DNA of 9,390 bases, from the NCBI GenBank assembly GCA_049514735.1, contig JBEKUT010000281.1, positions 1-9,390 on the forward strand, written 5' to 3'. The notes beneath the pieces were generated by a model. The model did not search any database. It saw only the letters and a list, made by a program, of their open reading frames with translations, and had not been told where the DNA came from. Of this stretch, positions 1-6,665 are shown piece by piece. Numbering within the stretch: the first letter of the stretch is position 1; every line of letters starts with the position of its first letter. A program made the position numbers and the translations under genes. This DNA comes from JAICMB01 sp049514735 (lineage in GTDB: Bacteria > Acidobacteriota > Terriglobia > Bryobacterales > Bryobacteraceae).

Positions 1-384
1 ACGATTTGCCGAATCGTTTCCGTTATACGTGCGCCAGTCTCCAGGTCGAGGCTCGCCCCAGGCGGTTTTCCGCGCCGGTTCTATCGCCACGGGCCCCAGG
101 ATCGTTTCCGAATTGATCCCGCGCAAATATTTCGCGAGCGATGTAAGATCGCTTTCTCTCAGATCGGAGAAGGAAGGCATGCCGGCGCCAGGATTGCCCT
201 GCGCCAGGTAAGCGCGTAGTTGATCCTCGGACTGCGCCGCGACTCGCGGGTTCATCGCCAGGCCGGGCCCTTTCGCCGTACCTCGTGCATCCTCGCCGTG
301 GCAGGCCCCACAGCGGGTAACGAACAATGGCTGCGACAGCAATTGCGGAACCGAAAGGAGAAGCAGAATTAGGAGCAGGATCAT
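1..384 (-). CDS. Cytochrome c domain fused to the start of a PQQ-type quinoprotein (partial)
   Basis: The minus-strand frame starts at the ATG at 384-382 and stays open to the window edge, giving 128 residues with no stop. Residues 1-18 are a leucine-rich signal peptide. A CGACH haem c attachment motif lies at 25-29, and the likely distal methionine ligand is M69 in a GAGMPSF context. Residues 115-128 read GDWRTYNGNDSANR, which resembles the entry into the beta-propeller of quinoprotein alcohol/glucose dehydrogenases (family pattern GDW-x-x-YNG...NRYS). The product is probably a periplasmic PQQ-dependent dehydrogenase with an N-terminal electron-accepting cytochrome. The substrate cannot be told because the catalytic propeller is outside the window. 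It starts 19 bases after the ThuA-like gene and probably shares its transcript. The start has no strong ribosome binding site, so coupling to the upstream gene is plausible. The cytochrome assignment is firm; the quinoprotein assignment rests on a short stretch. Confidence 0.8.
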   Translation of the reverse strand, partial: MILLLILLLLSVPQLLSQPLFVTRCGACHGEDARGTAKGPGLAMNPRVAAQSEDQLRAYLAQGNPGAGMPSFSDLRESDLTSLAKYLRGINSETILGPVAIEPARKTAWGEPRPGDWRTYNGNDSANR

Positions 385-403
385 CGCCGTGAGGAGAACG
401 ATA

Positions 404-1393
404 TCACCGGGGAGTTCCCTTGGGCAAGGCGGCGTAATCGGCGGGCTTCCGTCCTTTCACAAATCCGTCGAAGCCGAAGTGCGATGGCTGGTATTCGCCA
501 ACAAGGGAGACGTCGGCGTTCACGCGGATCTTCGCCTCCATCCCCAGCGTCCAAAAGCAGGCGTTCACGAGCATCCGGCGAAAGGCCTGGTTTAGCAAAT
601 CTTCCGCCGCACCCATCGTCGTCGTGAATATGCGAGCGCCTTTGTAGGGCCGGGTCCAGGCGATCGGCATCATGGGATGATTGACGGCGCCCTCGGCGGC
701 TGGATCGTCCGGTTTCATGCCTCTTAGAACCTGTCCGAGCACCAGTGGAACACTGTCGGGCAGAGGAACTCGCGTCTCGTAGACATCGGTCGGGCTCCAC
801 AGGTCACCCGGCCGGATACCCCGCAGAATCGGATGCCGCTCCGCCCCCGGTGCGATGATGCCGCGCGTGCTCTGGACGCCATGCCCGCCGTGATGCCGGA
901 TCCACGTCTCGCCCAACACCTCGCGCCCGAAACCGCCGGTCGTCTTGTCGTTCCAGCTATAGCGCGCATATGTGGGACTGTTCTTGAGCGCGAAGGCGTG
1001 GGTCGCGGTACGCAGGCCGACGATCGGTTTCCCGGATTCGACATAGCGGGCGATATGCTGCATCTGTTCGTCCGGCAGATCGCGGAAGCGAGTGGCAATG
1101 ATCAACAGGTCGGCTGAGTCGAGCGCTTCCAATCCGGGAATGTTGGTTTGGAAATCGGGCCGGATGCTTCCATCCGAAGGATCAATAGGGAACAGCACCG
1201 CGCAGCGGAACCCGTGCCGCTTGGCCAGAATGCGCGCCAATTGAGGAAGCGCCTCTTCGGACCGGTATTCATCGTCTCCGCTGACCAGCACGATAAACTT
1301 CCCGCGCCCGGGGCCCTTTTCGCCTTCGAAAACAATCTGCCCGGAGCAAAGAGCGGCGGTTAGCGCGCACGTCAGTAGAGTCCGAGCGAGCAT
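404..1393 (-). CDS. Exported ThuA-like domain protein
   Basis: The 329-residue product belongs to the ThuA-like (trehalose utilisation, class I glutamine amidotransferase-like fold) family. Residues 1-18 form a signal peptide, so it is probably periplasmic. The domain runs from about residue 32 to 285: FIVLVSGDDEYRSEEALP at 33-50 is the characteristic first strand and loop, LLIIATRFRDLPDEQ (96-110) and GKPIVGLRTATHAF (121-134) follow, and the conserved end is GARIFTTTMGAAEDL (252-266). The C-terminal part, about 290-329, is a family-typical tail. Members are common beside sugar-oxidising quinoproteins and cytochromes, but their reaction is mostly unestablished. ThuA itself acts in trehalose/disaccharide catabolism. 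The ATG start has a GGGAAGGGA ribosome binding site just upstream. It leads a minus-strand unit with the cytochrome/quinoprotein gene, which suggests a joint role in periplasmic carbohydrate use. Confidence 0.85.
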   Translation of the reverse strand: MLARTLLTCALTAALCSGQIVFEGEKGPGRGKFIVLVSGDDEYRSEEALPQLARILAKRHGFRCAVLFPIDPSDGSIRPDFQTNIPGLEALDSADLLIIATRFRDLPDEQMQHIARYVESGKPIVGLRTATHAFALKNSPTYARYSWNDKTTGGFGREVLGETWIRHHGGHGVQSTRGIIAPGAERHPILRGIRPGDLWSPTDVYETRVPLPDSVPLVLGQVLRGMKPDDPAAEGAVNHPMMPIAWTRPYKGARIFTTTMGAAEDLLNQAFRRMLVNACFWTLGMEAKIRVNADVSLVGEYQPSHFGFDGFVKGRKPADYAALPKGTPR

Positions 1394-1558
1394 CTCATCC
1401 CTTCCCCAATGCGAGAATCATGCCAGTATGTTATCGCGAGACGGCGCCGGCCATCCGCACGCTACCGAAGGTGCGTCCGCAAGAAGGCGAACGTGCCTCC
1501 TCCGTTGATCGTACTGAATTTGATGCAGTTGCTCTTACTGCGTTAAAGGTATCATCGG

Positions 1559-2203
1559 TCAAATTCCCGGCTGCGGGAGGCGCCCCGCAAGCGGTTCACG
1601 ATCGCGCACGAGATCGGGCCCACGATTCGCGACTTGAATCCGAATGAGAATATCCTCGGGATCGCTCTTGGCGTATTCGATCAGGATGTCGAAATAGCGG
1701 TTTTCCGCGAATGCGCCGGTGTCCGCCAATTCGAACTCCGGATCGTTGCGGCCGCGCCAGCGGTTTGCTTCAATCAACTGCTGGTAAGGAAAGGCCACCT
1801 GCGGATACTTGTAGAGGTACTTCATGTAGGAATGAGTCGGCGTGGAATCCAGATAGAAGTAGAGCTCCTTGACATCCTCGCCATGGTTGCCCTCGTTGCC
1901 GGTCAGCCCGAACAGGCGTTCCTTCAGGATGGGGTCCTTGCCGTTCCATAGAGCCAGGGCGAAGCAGACGAATTGATGGCGGTCGCAGATGCCCGCGAGC
2001 CCGTCCTCATTCCAGCGGTAGGCTTTGGACCTGGCATGATCGTGAGGCAAGTGCTCCCAGGCGGCGCCGTTGGCGCTGTAATCTTCGCGGACGGTGCCCC
2101 AGGCGCGCTCGCTGAGATAGGGTCCCCAGCGTTGCCAATGGGAACTTCGGTTGCGGGCTTCTTCGAGTCTGCTCTCTTCGGCGGTCACAGAGAGTAAAGG
2201 CAA
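1559..2203 (-). pseudogene. N-terminal remnant of an MGH1-like (GH63-type) glucosidase
   Basis: The 214-residue frame strongly resembles the N-terminus of large cytosolic MGH1-like/GH63-type glucosidases. Recognisable parts are HWQRWGPYLSERAWGTVREDYS (23-43 region), PHDHARSKAYRWNEDGLAG (53-71), FALALWNGKDPILKERLFGL (81-100), GNHGEDVKELYFYLDSTPTHSYMKYLYKYP (106-134, in pieces) and EDILIRIQVANRGP (183-196). Similarity stops after about residue 196 (near base 1615), where family members would continue into a WFRN-type segment. Eighteen unrelated residues and a TGA follow. The whole (alpha/alpha)6 catalytic barrel, including the acidic catalytic residues, is missing, and no continuation was seen in any minus-strand frame down to 1394. 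The start is either TTG at 2203 or GTG at 2188; GTG gives a TAEE beginning close to the family norm. An in-frame TAA lies just upstream of 2203. It is probably a dead fragment left by deletion. A short expressed protein is less likely. Confidence 0.75.
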
Positions 2204-2277
2204 ATCGAGCTGGGTTTATTCCAACCGCATGGACCGCCGGAGGGGCCGTTCGATGAGGATATTTTAATCTCGCCGGG

Positions 2278-2308
2278 GGAATACGCCGGAACGCCGCGGT
2301 CATACAAT
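2278..2308 (+). promoter_or_regulatory. Possible promoter of the bufferin operon
   Basis: Two readings are possible upstream of the precursor gene. GGAAT at 2278-2282 is followed after 16 bases by GTC at 2299-2301, matching the general layout of ECF-sigma promoters (GGAAC-like, spacer of about 16, GTC-like). Alternatively TACAAT at 2303-2308 resembles a sigma-70 -10 box, but no convincing -35 box lies 16-18 bases before it. Either would give a leader of roughly 50-65 bases. Bufferin operons in Caulobacter are controlled by an ECF sigma factor, which makes the first reading attractive, but such short motifs arise easily by chance in GC-rich DNA. Confidence 0.2.
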
Positions 2309-2370
2309 AAGCAACGGACAGCTCCCTAGCTGACCACTATCAATTCAAGCGATACGGAGAGAAACATTCT

Positions 2371-2682
2371 ATGAAGGCTTCCAACAAGTCCCTCGCAATC
2401 AGCGCGGCCTTGGCCGGTCTGCTGGGCGGAACCATGACTCGCGCCACAGCATCGCCAAATCCATTCCAGGCCGACACCGAGAAATCGACCACCAAGACAG
2501 CCAAAGAAAAACACTCTTGCGCGGGCAAGAATTCCTGCAAAGGTAAGGGCGGCTGCGCGACCGACGGCTCCAAGGCCAACAAAGCCGCTGCCGCGGGTAT
2601 CACCGAGAAGCATGCCTGCGCCGGCCAGAACTCGTGCAAAGGCAACGGCGGCTGCGCCACCAACACCAAGAAGAAGTCATAA
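2371..2682 (+). CDS. bufA2: BufA2-like bufferin precursor (periplasmic metal-binding RiPP)
   Basis: The 103-residue precursor has a signal peptide (positive K2/K6, hydrophobic 8-20, likely cut after the ATA at 25-27). The mature part is a lysine-rich peptide of about 76 residues holding six cysteines in two 19-residue units: EKHSCAGKNSCKGKGGCAT (46-64) and EKHACAGQNSCKGNGGCAT (79-97). The spacing is C-x5-C-x5-C in both. This composition and layout match BufA2-type bufferins. In characterised bufferins an MNIO enzyme turns core cysteines into thiooxazoles that bind copper, and the Sec-exported product buffers the metal in the periplasm. The next genes are exactly the expected MNIO enzyme (BufB), DUF2063 partner (BufC) and DoxX protein. 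GGAGAG at 2356-2361 is the ribosome binding site for the ATG at 2371. Which cysteines are modified, and which metal is bound in this organism, cannot be read from sequence. Confidence 0.88.
   Translation: MKASNKSLAISAALAGLLGGTMTRATASPNPFQADTEKSTTKTAKEKHSCAGKNSCKGKGGCATDGSKANKAAAAGITEKHACAGQNSCKGNGGCATNTKKKS
2506..2661 (+). repeat. Two 57-base cysteine-repeat units in the bufferin precursor
   Basis: Units at 2506-2562 and 2605-2661 lie 99 bases apart, start to start, and encode 19-residue repeats differing at three positions (S/A, K/Q, K/N). All three cysteines and the glycines of each unit are kept, while synonymous positions differ in many codons (for example GAA AAA CAC versus GAG AAG CAT). 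The duplication is therefore not recent and appears to be held at the protein level. The 14-residue linker between units is lysine- and alanine-rich. Confidence 0.9.
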
Positions 2683-2695
2683 GACAAACCACTCG

Positions 2696-2737
2696 GCGGG
2701 CGGGGTCCATATTGGGATCGTCCGCCCGCTTCTTTCT
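2696..2737 (+). terminator. Hairpin with T-rich tail between bufA and bufB (possible attenuator)
   Basis: GCGGGCGG at 2696-2703 pairs perfectly with CCGCCCGC at 2722-2729. The loop can fold further, with 2704-2708 pairing with 2715-2719 (one G-T pair). TTCTTTCT follows immediately at 2730-2737. This is the shape of an intrinsic terminator with an imperfect T tract, placed 13 bases after the precursor stop codon and ending before the AGGGGA ribosome binding site (2739-2744) of the next gene. It would fit partial termination or mRNA end protection, so that more precursor than enzyme is made. Confidence 0.5.
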
Positions 2738-2748
2738 CAGGGGACGAA

Positions 2749-3597
2749 ATGCCCGCGAATCGATTTAACGGATTCAGTGACTACGAGGTCGGCATCGGCC
2801 TGCGTATCCCTCATTACCAACACATTCTGGAGCGGAAACCAACCGTCGGATGGTTTGAGATCATTTCCGAAAACTATATGGTGGACGGCGGACGGCCGCT
2901 CGCCGTCCTCGACCAGATTCTGGAGCAATACCGCGTTGTGCAACACGGCGTGTCGATGTATTTTGGCTCGGCCGAGCCGCTCAATCGCGAGCACCTCCGG
3001 CGCTTGAAAGCTCTTGTCAAGCGCACCAAAACGCCGTGGCTGACCGATCACCTTTGTTGGGGCAGCGTCGATGGGCGCTACACGCACGACCTGCTACCCA
3101 TGCCCTACACGTGGGAAGCGGCCGGCATCGCCGCGCGCAAGATTCGCGAGGCTTCCGACTTCCTGGAAGTCCCCGTAGCGGTGGAAAACGTCAGCAGCTA
3201 TGCCGAGTTCCACGTTTCCGAAATGACGGAGTGGGAATTTCTAAATGAGGTTGTGGAGCAAGCCGACTGCGGAATTCTGCTGGATGTGAATAATATCTAT
3301 GTCTCGTCCCGGAACCACGAGTTCGATCCCTACGATTATCTGAACAGCGTCCCGCCAGAGCGCGTGGCGCAGATCCACATCGCCGGTCATTCGAAATTCG
3401 AGAAATACATATTGGACACTCACGACCATCCCGTGATCCACCCGGTCTGGCGGCTTTATGAGCACGCCATTTCGCGCGTTGGTCCAACCGCGACGCTGCT
3501 CGAATGGGACGATCGCATTCCCTCATTCGAGCGCGTTCATGCCGAGGCCCTCAAGGCGAGAAAGTTCCTCCACGCGGCAGCGGCGGTCGCGATATGA
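2749..3597 (+). CDS. bufB: MNIO (DUF692) family bufferin-maturing enzyme BufB
   Basis: The 282-residue protein has usual DUF692 length and the full set of family blocks: GIGLR-IPHY (15-23), WFEIISENYM (35-44), VVQHGVSMYFGS (63-74), DHLCW (100-104), PVAVENVSSY (142-151), LLDVNNIYVSS (177-187), IHIAGH (209-214), DTHDHPV (223-229) and LLEWDDRIP (250-258). MNIO enzymes are TIM-barrel oxidases with two or three iron ions. H66, E146, N147, D179, N181/N182, H210, H214, D223, H225, D226, H227 and E252 lie in the blocks that supply metal ligands in the family. The enzyme is expected to act in the cytosol on the precursor before export, converting cysteines to thiooxazoles together with BufC. The ATG has an AGGGGA site 4 bases upstream. 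The stop overlaps the bufC start by ATGA. No key block is missing, so it should be active. Confidence 0.92.
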   Translation: MPANRFNGFSDYEVGIGLRIPHYQHILERKPTVGWFEIISENYMVDGGRPLAVLDQILEQYRVVQHGVSMYFGSAEPLNREHLRRLKALVKRTKTPWLTDHLCWGSVDGRYTHDLLPMPYTWEAAGIAARKIREASDFLEVPVAVENVSSYAEFHVSEMTEWEFLNEVVEQADCGILLDVNNIYVSSRNHEFDPYDYLNSVPPERVAQIHIAGHSKFEKYILDTHDHPVIHPVWRLYEHAISRVGPTATLLEWDDRIPSFERVHAEALKARKFLHAAAAVAI

Positions 3598-4382
3598 GTC
3601 TGCTGGAATTGCAGAGGCGTGTCGCGGCGGCGATTTTTGCTCCCGATGCACCCGCCAGCGCCGAAGCCCGCGCCTTCCTGAAACCGAATTCCCGCCTTAC
3701 GTCGTCGGAACGGCTCGATATTTACCGCGATTCGTATTGGCAGCGAGTCCTCGGTTCGTTCGTGGACGATTTTCCCGGTCTGCGTGCCATCGTTGGGCCG
3801 CGCGCGTTCCAGCGCCTGGCCAAAGCATATTTGTCCGATTCGCCTTCGCAGTCGTTCACCCTGAGAAACCTGGGATCGCGGCTCGGAGAGTGGTTGCGCA
3901 GTCACCCCGAGTTTGCCGGGAAGAACGTCGCGGCCGCGCTCGATATGGTTCGCCTGGAGTGGGCACACATCGAAGCGTTCGACGGCGCGGCGGTAAAGCC
4001 GCTGGGTCCCGAAGACTTGCTTCTGCCCGGTCCGGAGATGCGAGTCAGCTTGCAACCGCACATCACGCTGCTGGAATTGCAGTACCCGGTTGACGATTTA
4101 CGCATTCAATTGGACGGAGTGCCGGACCCGCGTGCCTTGGCGCGCCGCATGATGCGCCGGCCGCCGCAGGGTGCGATTTTTCTGGCTGTCCACCGCGTGG
4201 AGTTCGACGTCTTTTATCGCCGGCTGGCCGCGGAAGAATATCGCATTCTCGATTCGTTGCGGAACGGCGCGGCGATCGGGGAAGCGTTGGATGGCGTATC
4301 CGAACCCGGCATGGTCGAGACATGGTTCGCGAACTGGTCGCGTTTGGGCTGGCTGTGCAGTCCTGAGAATACATCAAGATGA
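3594..4382 (+). CDS. bufC: DUF2063 family bufferin partner protein BufC
   Basis: The 262-residue product starts at the ATG overlapping the bufB stop (ATGA at 3594-3597). The upstream in-frame ATG at 3504 would add 30 unusual residues inside bufB and is rejected. Residues 3-105 form the HvfC/BufC N-terminal (DUF2063) domain: L-x-E-LQRR at the start, SSERLDIYRDSYWQRV (37-52), FVDDFPGLRAIVGPRAF (56-72), then FTLRNLGSRLGEWL. LEWAHIEAFD follows, and the C-terminal half is the variable partner domain. In MNIO systems this protein binds the precursor and delivers it to the enzyme, much as RRE-containing partners do in other peptide-modification pathways. The start has little ribosome binding sequence, so it probably depends on termination of bufB translation. 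Its stop in turn overlaps the next gene's start by ATGA. Confidence 0.88.
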   Translation: MSLLELQRRVAAAIFAPDAPASAEARAFLKPNSRLTSSERLDIYRDSYWQRVLGSFVDDFPGLRAIVGPRAFQRLAKAYLSDSPSQSFTLRNLGSRLGEWLRSHPEFAGKNVAAALDMVRLEWAHIEAFDGAAVKPLGPEDLLLPGPEMRVSLQPHITLLELQYPVDDLRIQLDGVPDPRALARRMMRRPPQGAIFLAVHRVEFDVFYRRLAAEEYRILDSLRNGAAIGEALDGVSEPGMVETWFANWSRLGWLCSPENTSR

Positions 4383-4876
4383 AAACAATCGAACGGCTCT
4401 ACGGCATGCTGACCGCGGCGGCATCCAGTTTGCAATCGCCCTTCCTCTTAGCGGTGCGGCTTTATTGGGGATGGCAGTTTATCCAAACCGGAATCGGACA
4501 TCTGACGCATCTGGACAAAGTGATCGACTATTTTGGCACGCTGGGCATCCCCGCGCCCGGACTCATGGCGCCAGCTATTAGCTGTCTGGAACTGGTTGGC
4601 GGCATCCTGCTCGCCGTAGGGTTGGCCTCGCGGCCGATCGCGTTGCTGCTCACGGGCAACATGATCGTGGCGTTCATCACCGGGGACCGCGAGGCGCTGT
4701 TTTCGATCTTTTCCGATCCGGATAAATTCTATGCGGCGGCGCCGTACACTTTCCTGGTGGCATCGCTCATAATCCTGATTTTCGGACCGGGCAAGTTTTG
4801 TCTCGACACCTTATTGGCGCGCTATTTCCGGCATAACGCCACCGAGCCGTTCCGCCAGGCGATCCCCCACGCGTAG
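4379..4876 (+). CDS. DoxX family membrane protein of the bufferin operon
   Basis: The 165-residue protein fits the DoxX family: a short amphipathic N-terminus, then four likely membrane helices at about 22-40, 61-82, 85-101 and 121-138. Family marks include RLYWGWQFIQTGIGHL (27-42), the GTLGIPAP loop (53-60), CLELVGGILLAVGLASR (69-85) and FGPGKFCLD (135-143). DoxX proteins commonly end bufferin and Hvf operons; their biochemical role there is unsettled, though a part in membrane redox chemistry or export is often suggested. The ATGA overlap with bufC ties it to the operon. The stop codon TAG (4874-4876) sits in the three-base loop of a short hairpin (CCA/CGCG paired with CGCG/TGG, one bulged T), which has no T tract and is not a clear terminator. 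Confidence 0.88.
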   Translation: MKTIERLYGMLTAAASSLQSPFLLAVRLYWGWQFIQTGIGHLTHLDKVIDYFGTLGIPAPGLMAPAISCLELVGGILLAVGLASRPIALLLTGNMIVAFITGDREALFSIFSDPDKFYAAAPYTFLVASLIILIFGPGKFCLDTLLARYFRHNATEPFRQAIPHA

Positions 4877-4940
4877 CGCGTTGGCCATGATCGTAAGCGC
4901 GGAATGATTTAGGGTCCGGAGATCATATATCGAAGGACGC

Positions 4941-4946
4941 AGGAGG
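4941..4946 (+). promoter_or_regulatory. Strong ribosome binding site that decides the NADH dehydrogenase start
   Basis: AGGAGG at 4941-4946 is a consensus Shine-Dalgarno sequence. An in-frame GTG at 4946 would overlap it and cannot be the start it serves. The in-frame GTG at 4958 lies 11 bases downstream and yields MNRYVRRALL, a normal membrane-protein N-terminus. The start at 4958 is therefore preferred. Confidence 0.75.
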
Positions 4947-4957
4947 TGTGTGGACCA

Positions 4958-6658
4958 GTGAACCGATACGTCAGGCGAGCATTGCTGGGAGCGATCGCCG
5001 GCGGCCTGGCAAGCGCGGCGTTGTTTGTCACGCTTGCGCCGCAGCTCTGGACCGTTGCTTTAGGGATCGGACTTGGCGCCGTGTATGCGGCTGGCTCGCG
5101 CGCGGCTCGCGGCGCTTATGTGGATGCCCTGATGGCCGCTGCCACACTGGGGATTCCGTTCTGGGGACTGATTAGCGTTATCGCGATGCCGGTGTTGTCA
5201 GGGCAGATGCCTGATTGGGGAGCCGCGCAGATGCGCGCGCATTTCCCAGCGCTGGTCGGCTGGATTCTTTACGGCGCGACACTCGGACTATTGGTTCAGG
5301 CATTCAACGACCTGGCTGTCCGTGTTTTCGGCCCGGAGACGCAGCCCGCGACGCCTGACGCGCAGGACCCGCAGCGGATCGTGATTCTGGGAGGCGGTTT
5401 CGCCGGCATGGAGACGGCGCTCCGTCTCGAGGAATTGCTGCGCGAAGATCGCTCGGTCTCCATCACGTTGGTGAGCGAGACCAATGCGCTGCTCTTTACT
5501 CCCATGCTCGCGGAGGTCGCGGGCAGCAGTCTCGAACCGAGCCACATCAGCACGCCGCTGCGAAGCAGTTTGCATCGCACGGAATTTATTCGCGGGCACG
5601 TTCGGGAAATCGATTCGGAGGTCCGCAGGGTGATGGTAGCCGATAGCGCGGGCGACTCCGGCAGTGCCTCGCTACGCGAGATCCGCTACGACCACCTGGT
5701 GCTGGCGCTGGGCGCGGTTTCGAATTACCTCGGAATGGCGAACGTCGAAAAGCTGGCGTTCAATTTCAAGAGCCTGCTAGACGCCATCCGCATCCGCAAC
5801 CATATCATCGAAATGTTTGAACGCGCCGACCGGGAGCCGGACGCATCCGTTCGAGCGCCGCTGCTGACGTTCGTGGTGGCCGGCGGCGGGTTCGCCGGCG
5901 TCGAACTGGCGGGCGCGATCAACGATTTCGCCCACGGTATTCTCGCGGATTATCCCAGCTTGCGCGCCGCGGAACTCAACACCGTTCTGGTTCATTCGCG
6001 GGATCGTATTCTGCCCGAGTTGAGCGAATCGCTTGGGCGCTACGCGCAGCAGAAGATGCAAGCGCGCGGCGTCCAATTTCATCTGAACGCGCGTCTCACC
6101 GGTGCCGAACCCGGCGTCGTGATCCTCAGCGATGCCGTAATTCGCGCCGCAACGCTGGTCTGGACTGCGGGCACCGCGCCCAATCCGCTGGTGAAATCGC
6201 TTCCGGTCGAGAGGGACAAACGCGGCGCCGTATTGGTGGACGCTACTCTGGCTGTGCCGGGACATCCCGGCCTATGGGCGCTGGGCGATTGCGCGGCCGT
6301 AACCGACTCGAAAACCGGCAAGCCGTGTCCACCCACCGCGCAATTCGCACTGCGGGAAGCCAATGTGCTCGCAATGAATATTCAGGCCGCGTTGGCGGGC
6401 CGTCCGGGACGCCCCTTCCATTTCGATTCGCTGGGTGCGCTGTGCGTGGTCGGCCATCAAACGGCGTGCGCGGAACTGAGCATCCCTTTCGCGCGCGGGC
6501 GGACGATGCGATTTTCCGGATTGCTCGCGTGGGTGATGTGGCGAACTATCTATCTGGGGAAACTGCCCGGCTGGGAGCGGAGAATCCGAGTCCTGATGGA
6601 TTGGAACATCGAGCTATTCTTCCCGCGCGATATCGTTCAGACCATCGATCTCAAATGA
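4958..6658 (+). CDS. Type II NADH dehydrogenase-like flavoprotein with an extra N-terminal membrane domain
   Basis: From GTG at 4958 the protein has 566 residues. Residues 140-566 are an NDH-2-like FAD/NAD(P) oxidoreductase: FAD-binding GGGFAG (145-150), second dinucleotide site GGGFAGVE (309-316), the ALGDCA segment (441-446) that contacts FAD, AQFALREA (461-468) at the place of the quinone-site AQ motif, and the C-terminal membrane-contacting part with LAWVMWRTIYLGKLPGWE and FFPRDIVQ. NDH-2 enzymes are peripheral inner-membrane proteins of about 400-450 residues that pass electrons from NADH to quinone without pumping protons. Here residues 1-125 add a glycine-rich domain with about three to four membrane helices, joined by a proline/alanine linker (126-139). 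This domain resembles repeat modules in the next gene. The catalytic domain looks intact. The gene ends 7 bases before the next gene, so the two are surely co-transcribed. Whether the physiological acceptor is quinone is inferred from family. Confidence 0.85.
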   Translation: MNRYVRRALLGAIAGGLASAALFVTLAPQLWTVALGIGLGAVYAAGSRAARGAYVDALMAAATLGIPFWGLISVIAMPVLSGQMPDWGAAQMRAHFPALVGWILYGATLGLLVQAFNDLAVRVFGPETQPATPDAQDPQRIVILGGGFAGMETALRLEELLREDRSVSITLVSETNALLFTPMLAEVAGSSLEPSHISTPLRSSLHRTEFIRGHVREIDSEVRRVMVADSAGDSGSASLREIRYDHLVLALGAVSNYLGMANVEKLAFNFKSLLDAIRIRNHIIEMFERADREPDASVRAPLLTFVVAGGGFAGVELAGAINDFAHGILADYPSLRAAELNTVLVHSRDRILPELSESLGRYAQQKMQARGVQFHLNARLTGAEPGVVILSDAVIRAATLVWTAGTAPNPLVKSLPVERDKRGAVLVDATLAVPGHPGLWALGDCAAVTDSKTGKPCPPTAQFALREANVLAMNIQAALAGRPGRPFHFDSLGALCVVGHQTACAELSIPFARGRTMRFSGLLAWVMWRTIYLGKLPGWERRIRVLMDWNIELFFPRDIVQTIDLK

Positions 6659-6665
6659 CGGCCTT

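Noticed and set aside
1420..1647. Plus-strand 75-residue frame between the ThuA gene and the glucosidase remnant
   Set aside because: There is no ribosome binding site or recognisable domain, and it overlaps the remnant's end. The region more likely holds the promoter of the ThuA unit and deletion scar sequence.
2326..2687. Minus-strand frames with repeated residues opposite the bufferin precursor
   Set aside because: Their apparent repeats are the complement of the precursor's own two units, so they need no separate explanation.
3504..3593. In-frame upstream ATG extending BufC by 30 residues
   Set aside because: The extension lies wholly inside bufB and is arginine/glycine-rich and unlike the family. 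The ATGA overlap start at 3594 gives the normal DUF2063 N-terminus.
3458..4093. 211-residue plus-strand frame across bufB and bufC
   Set aside because: It is arginine- and serine-rich without recognisable domains, and both genes it overlaps are confidently identified in other frames.
4867..4884. Hairpin around the DoxX stop codon as a terminator
   Set aside because: The stem is short with a bulge and a three-base loop, and no T tract follows, so it does not support termination.
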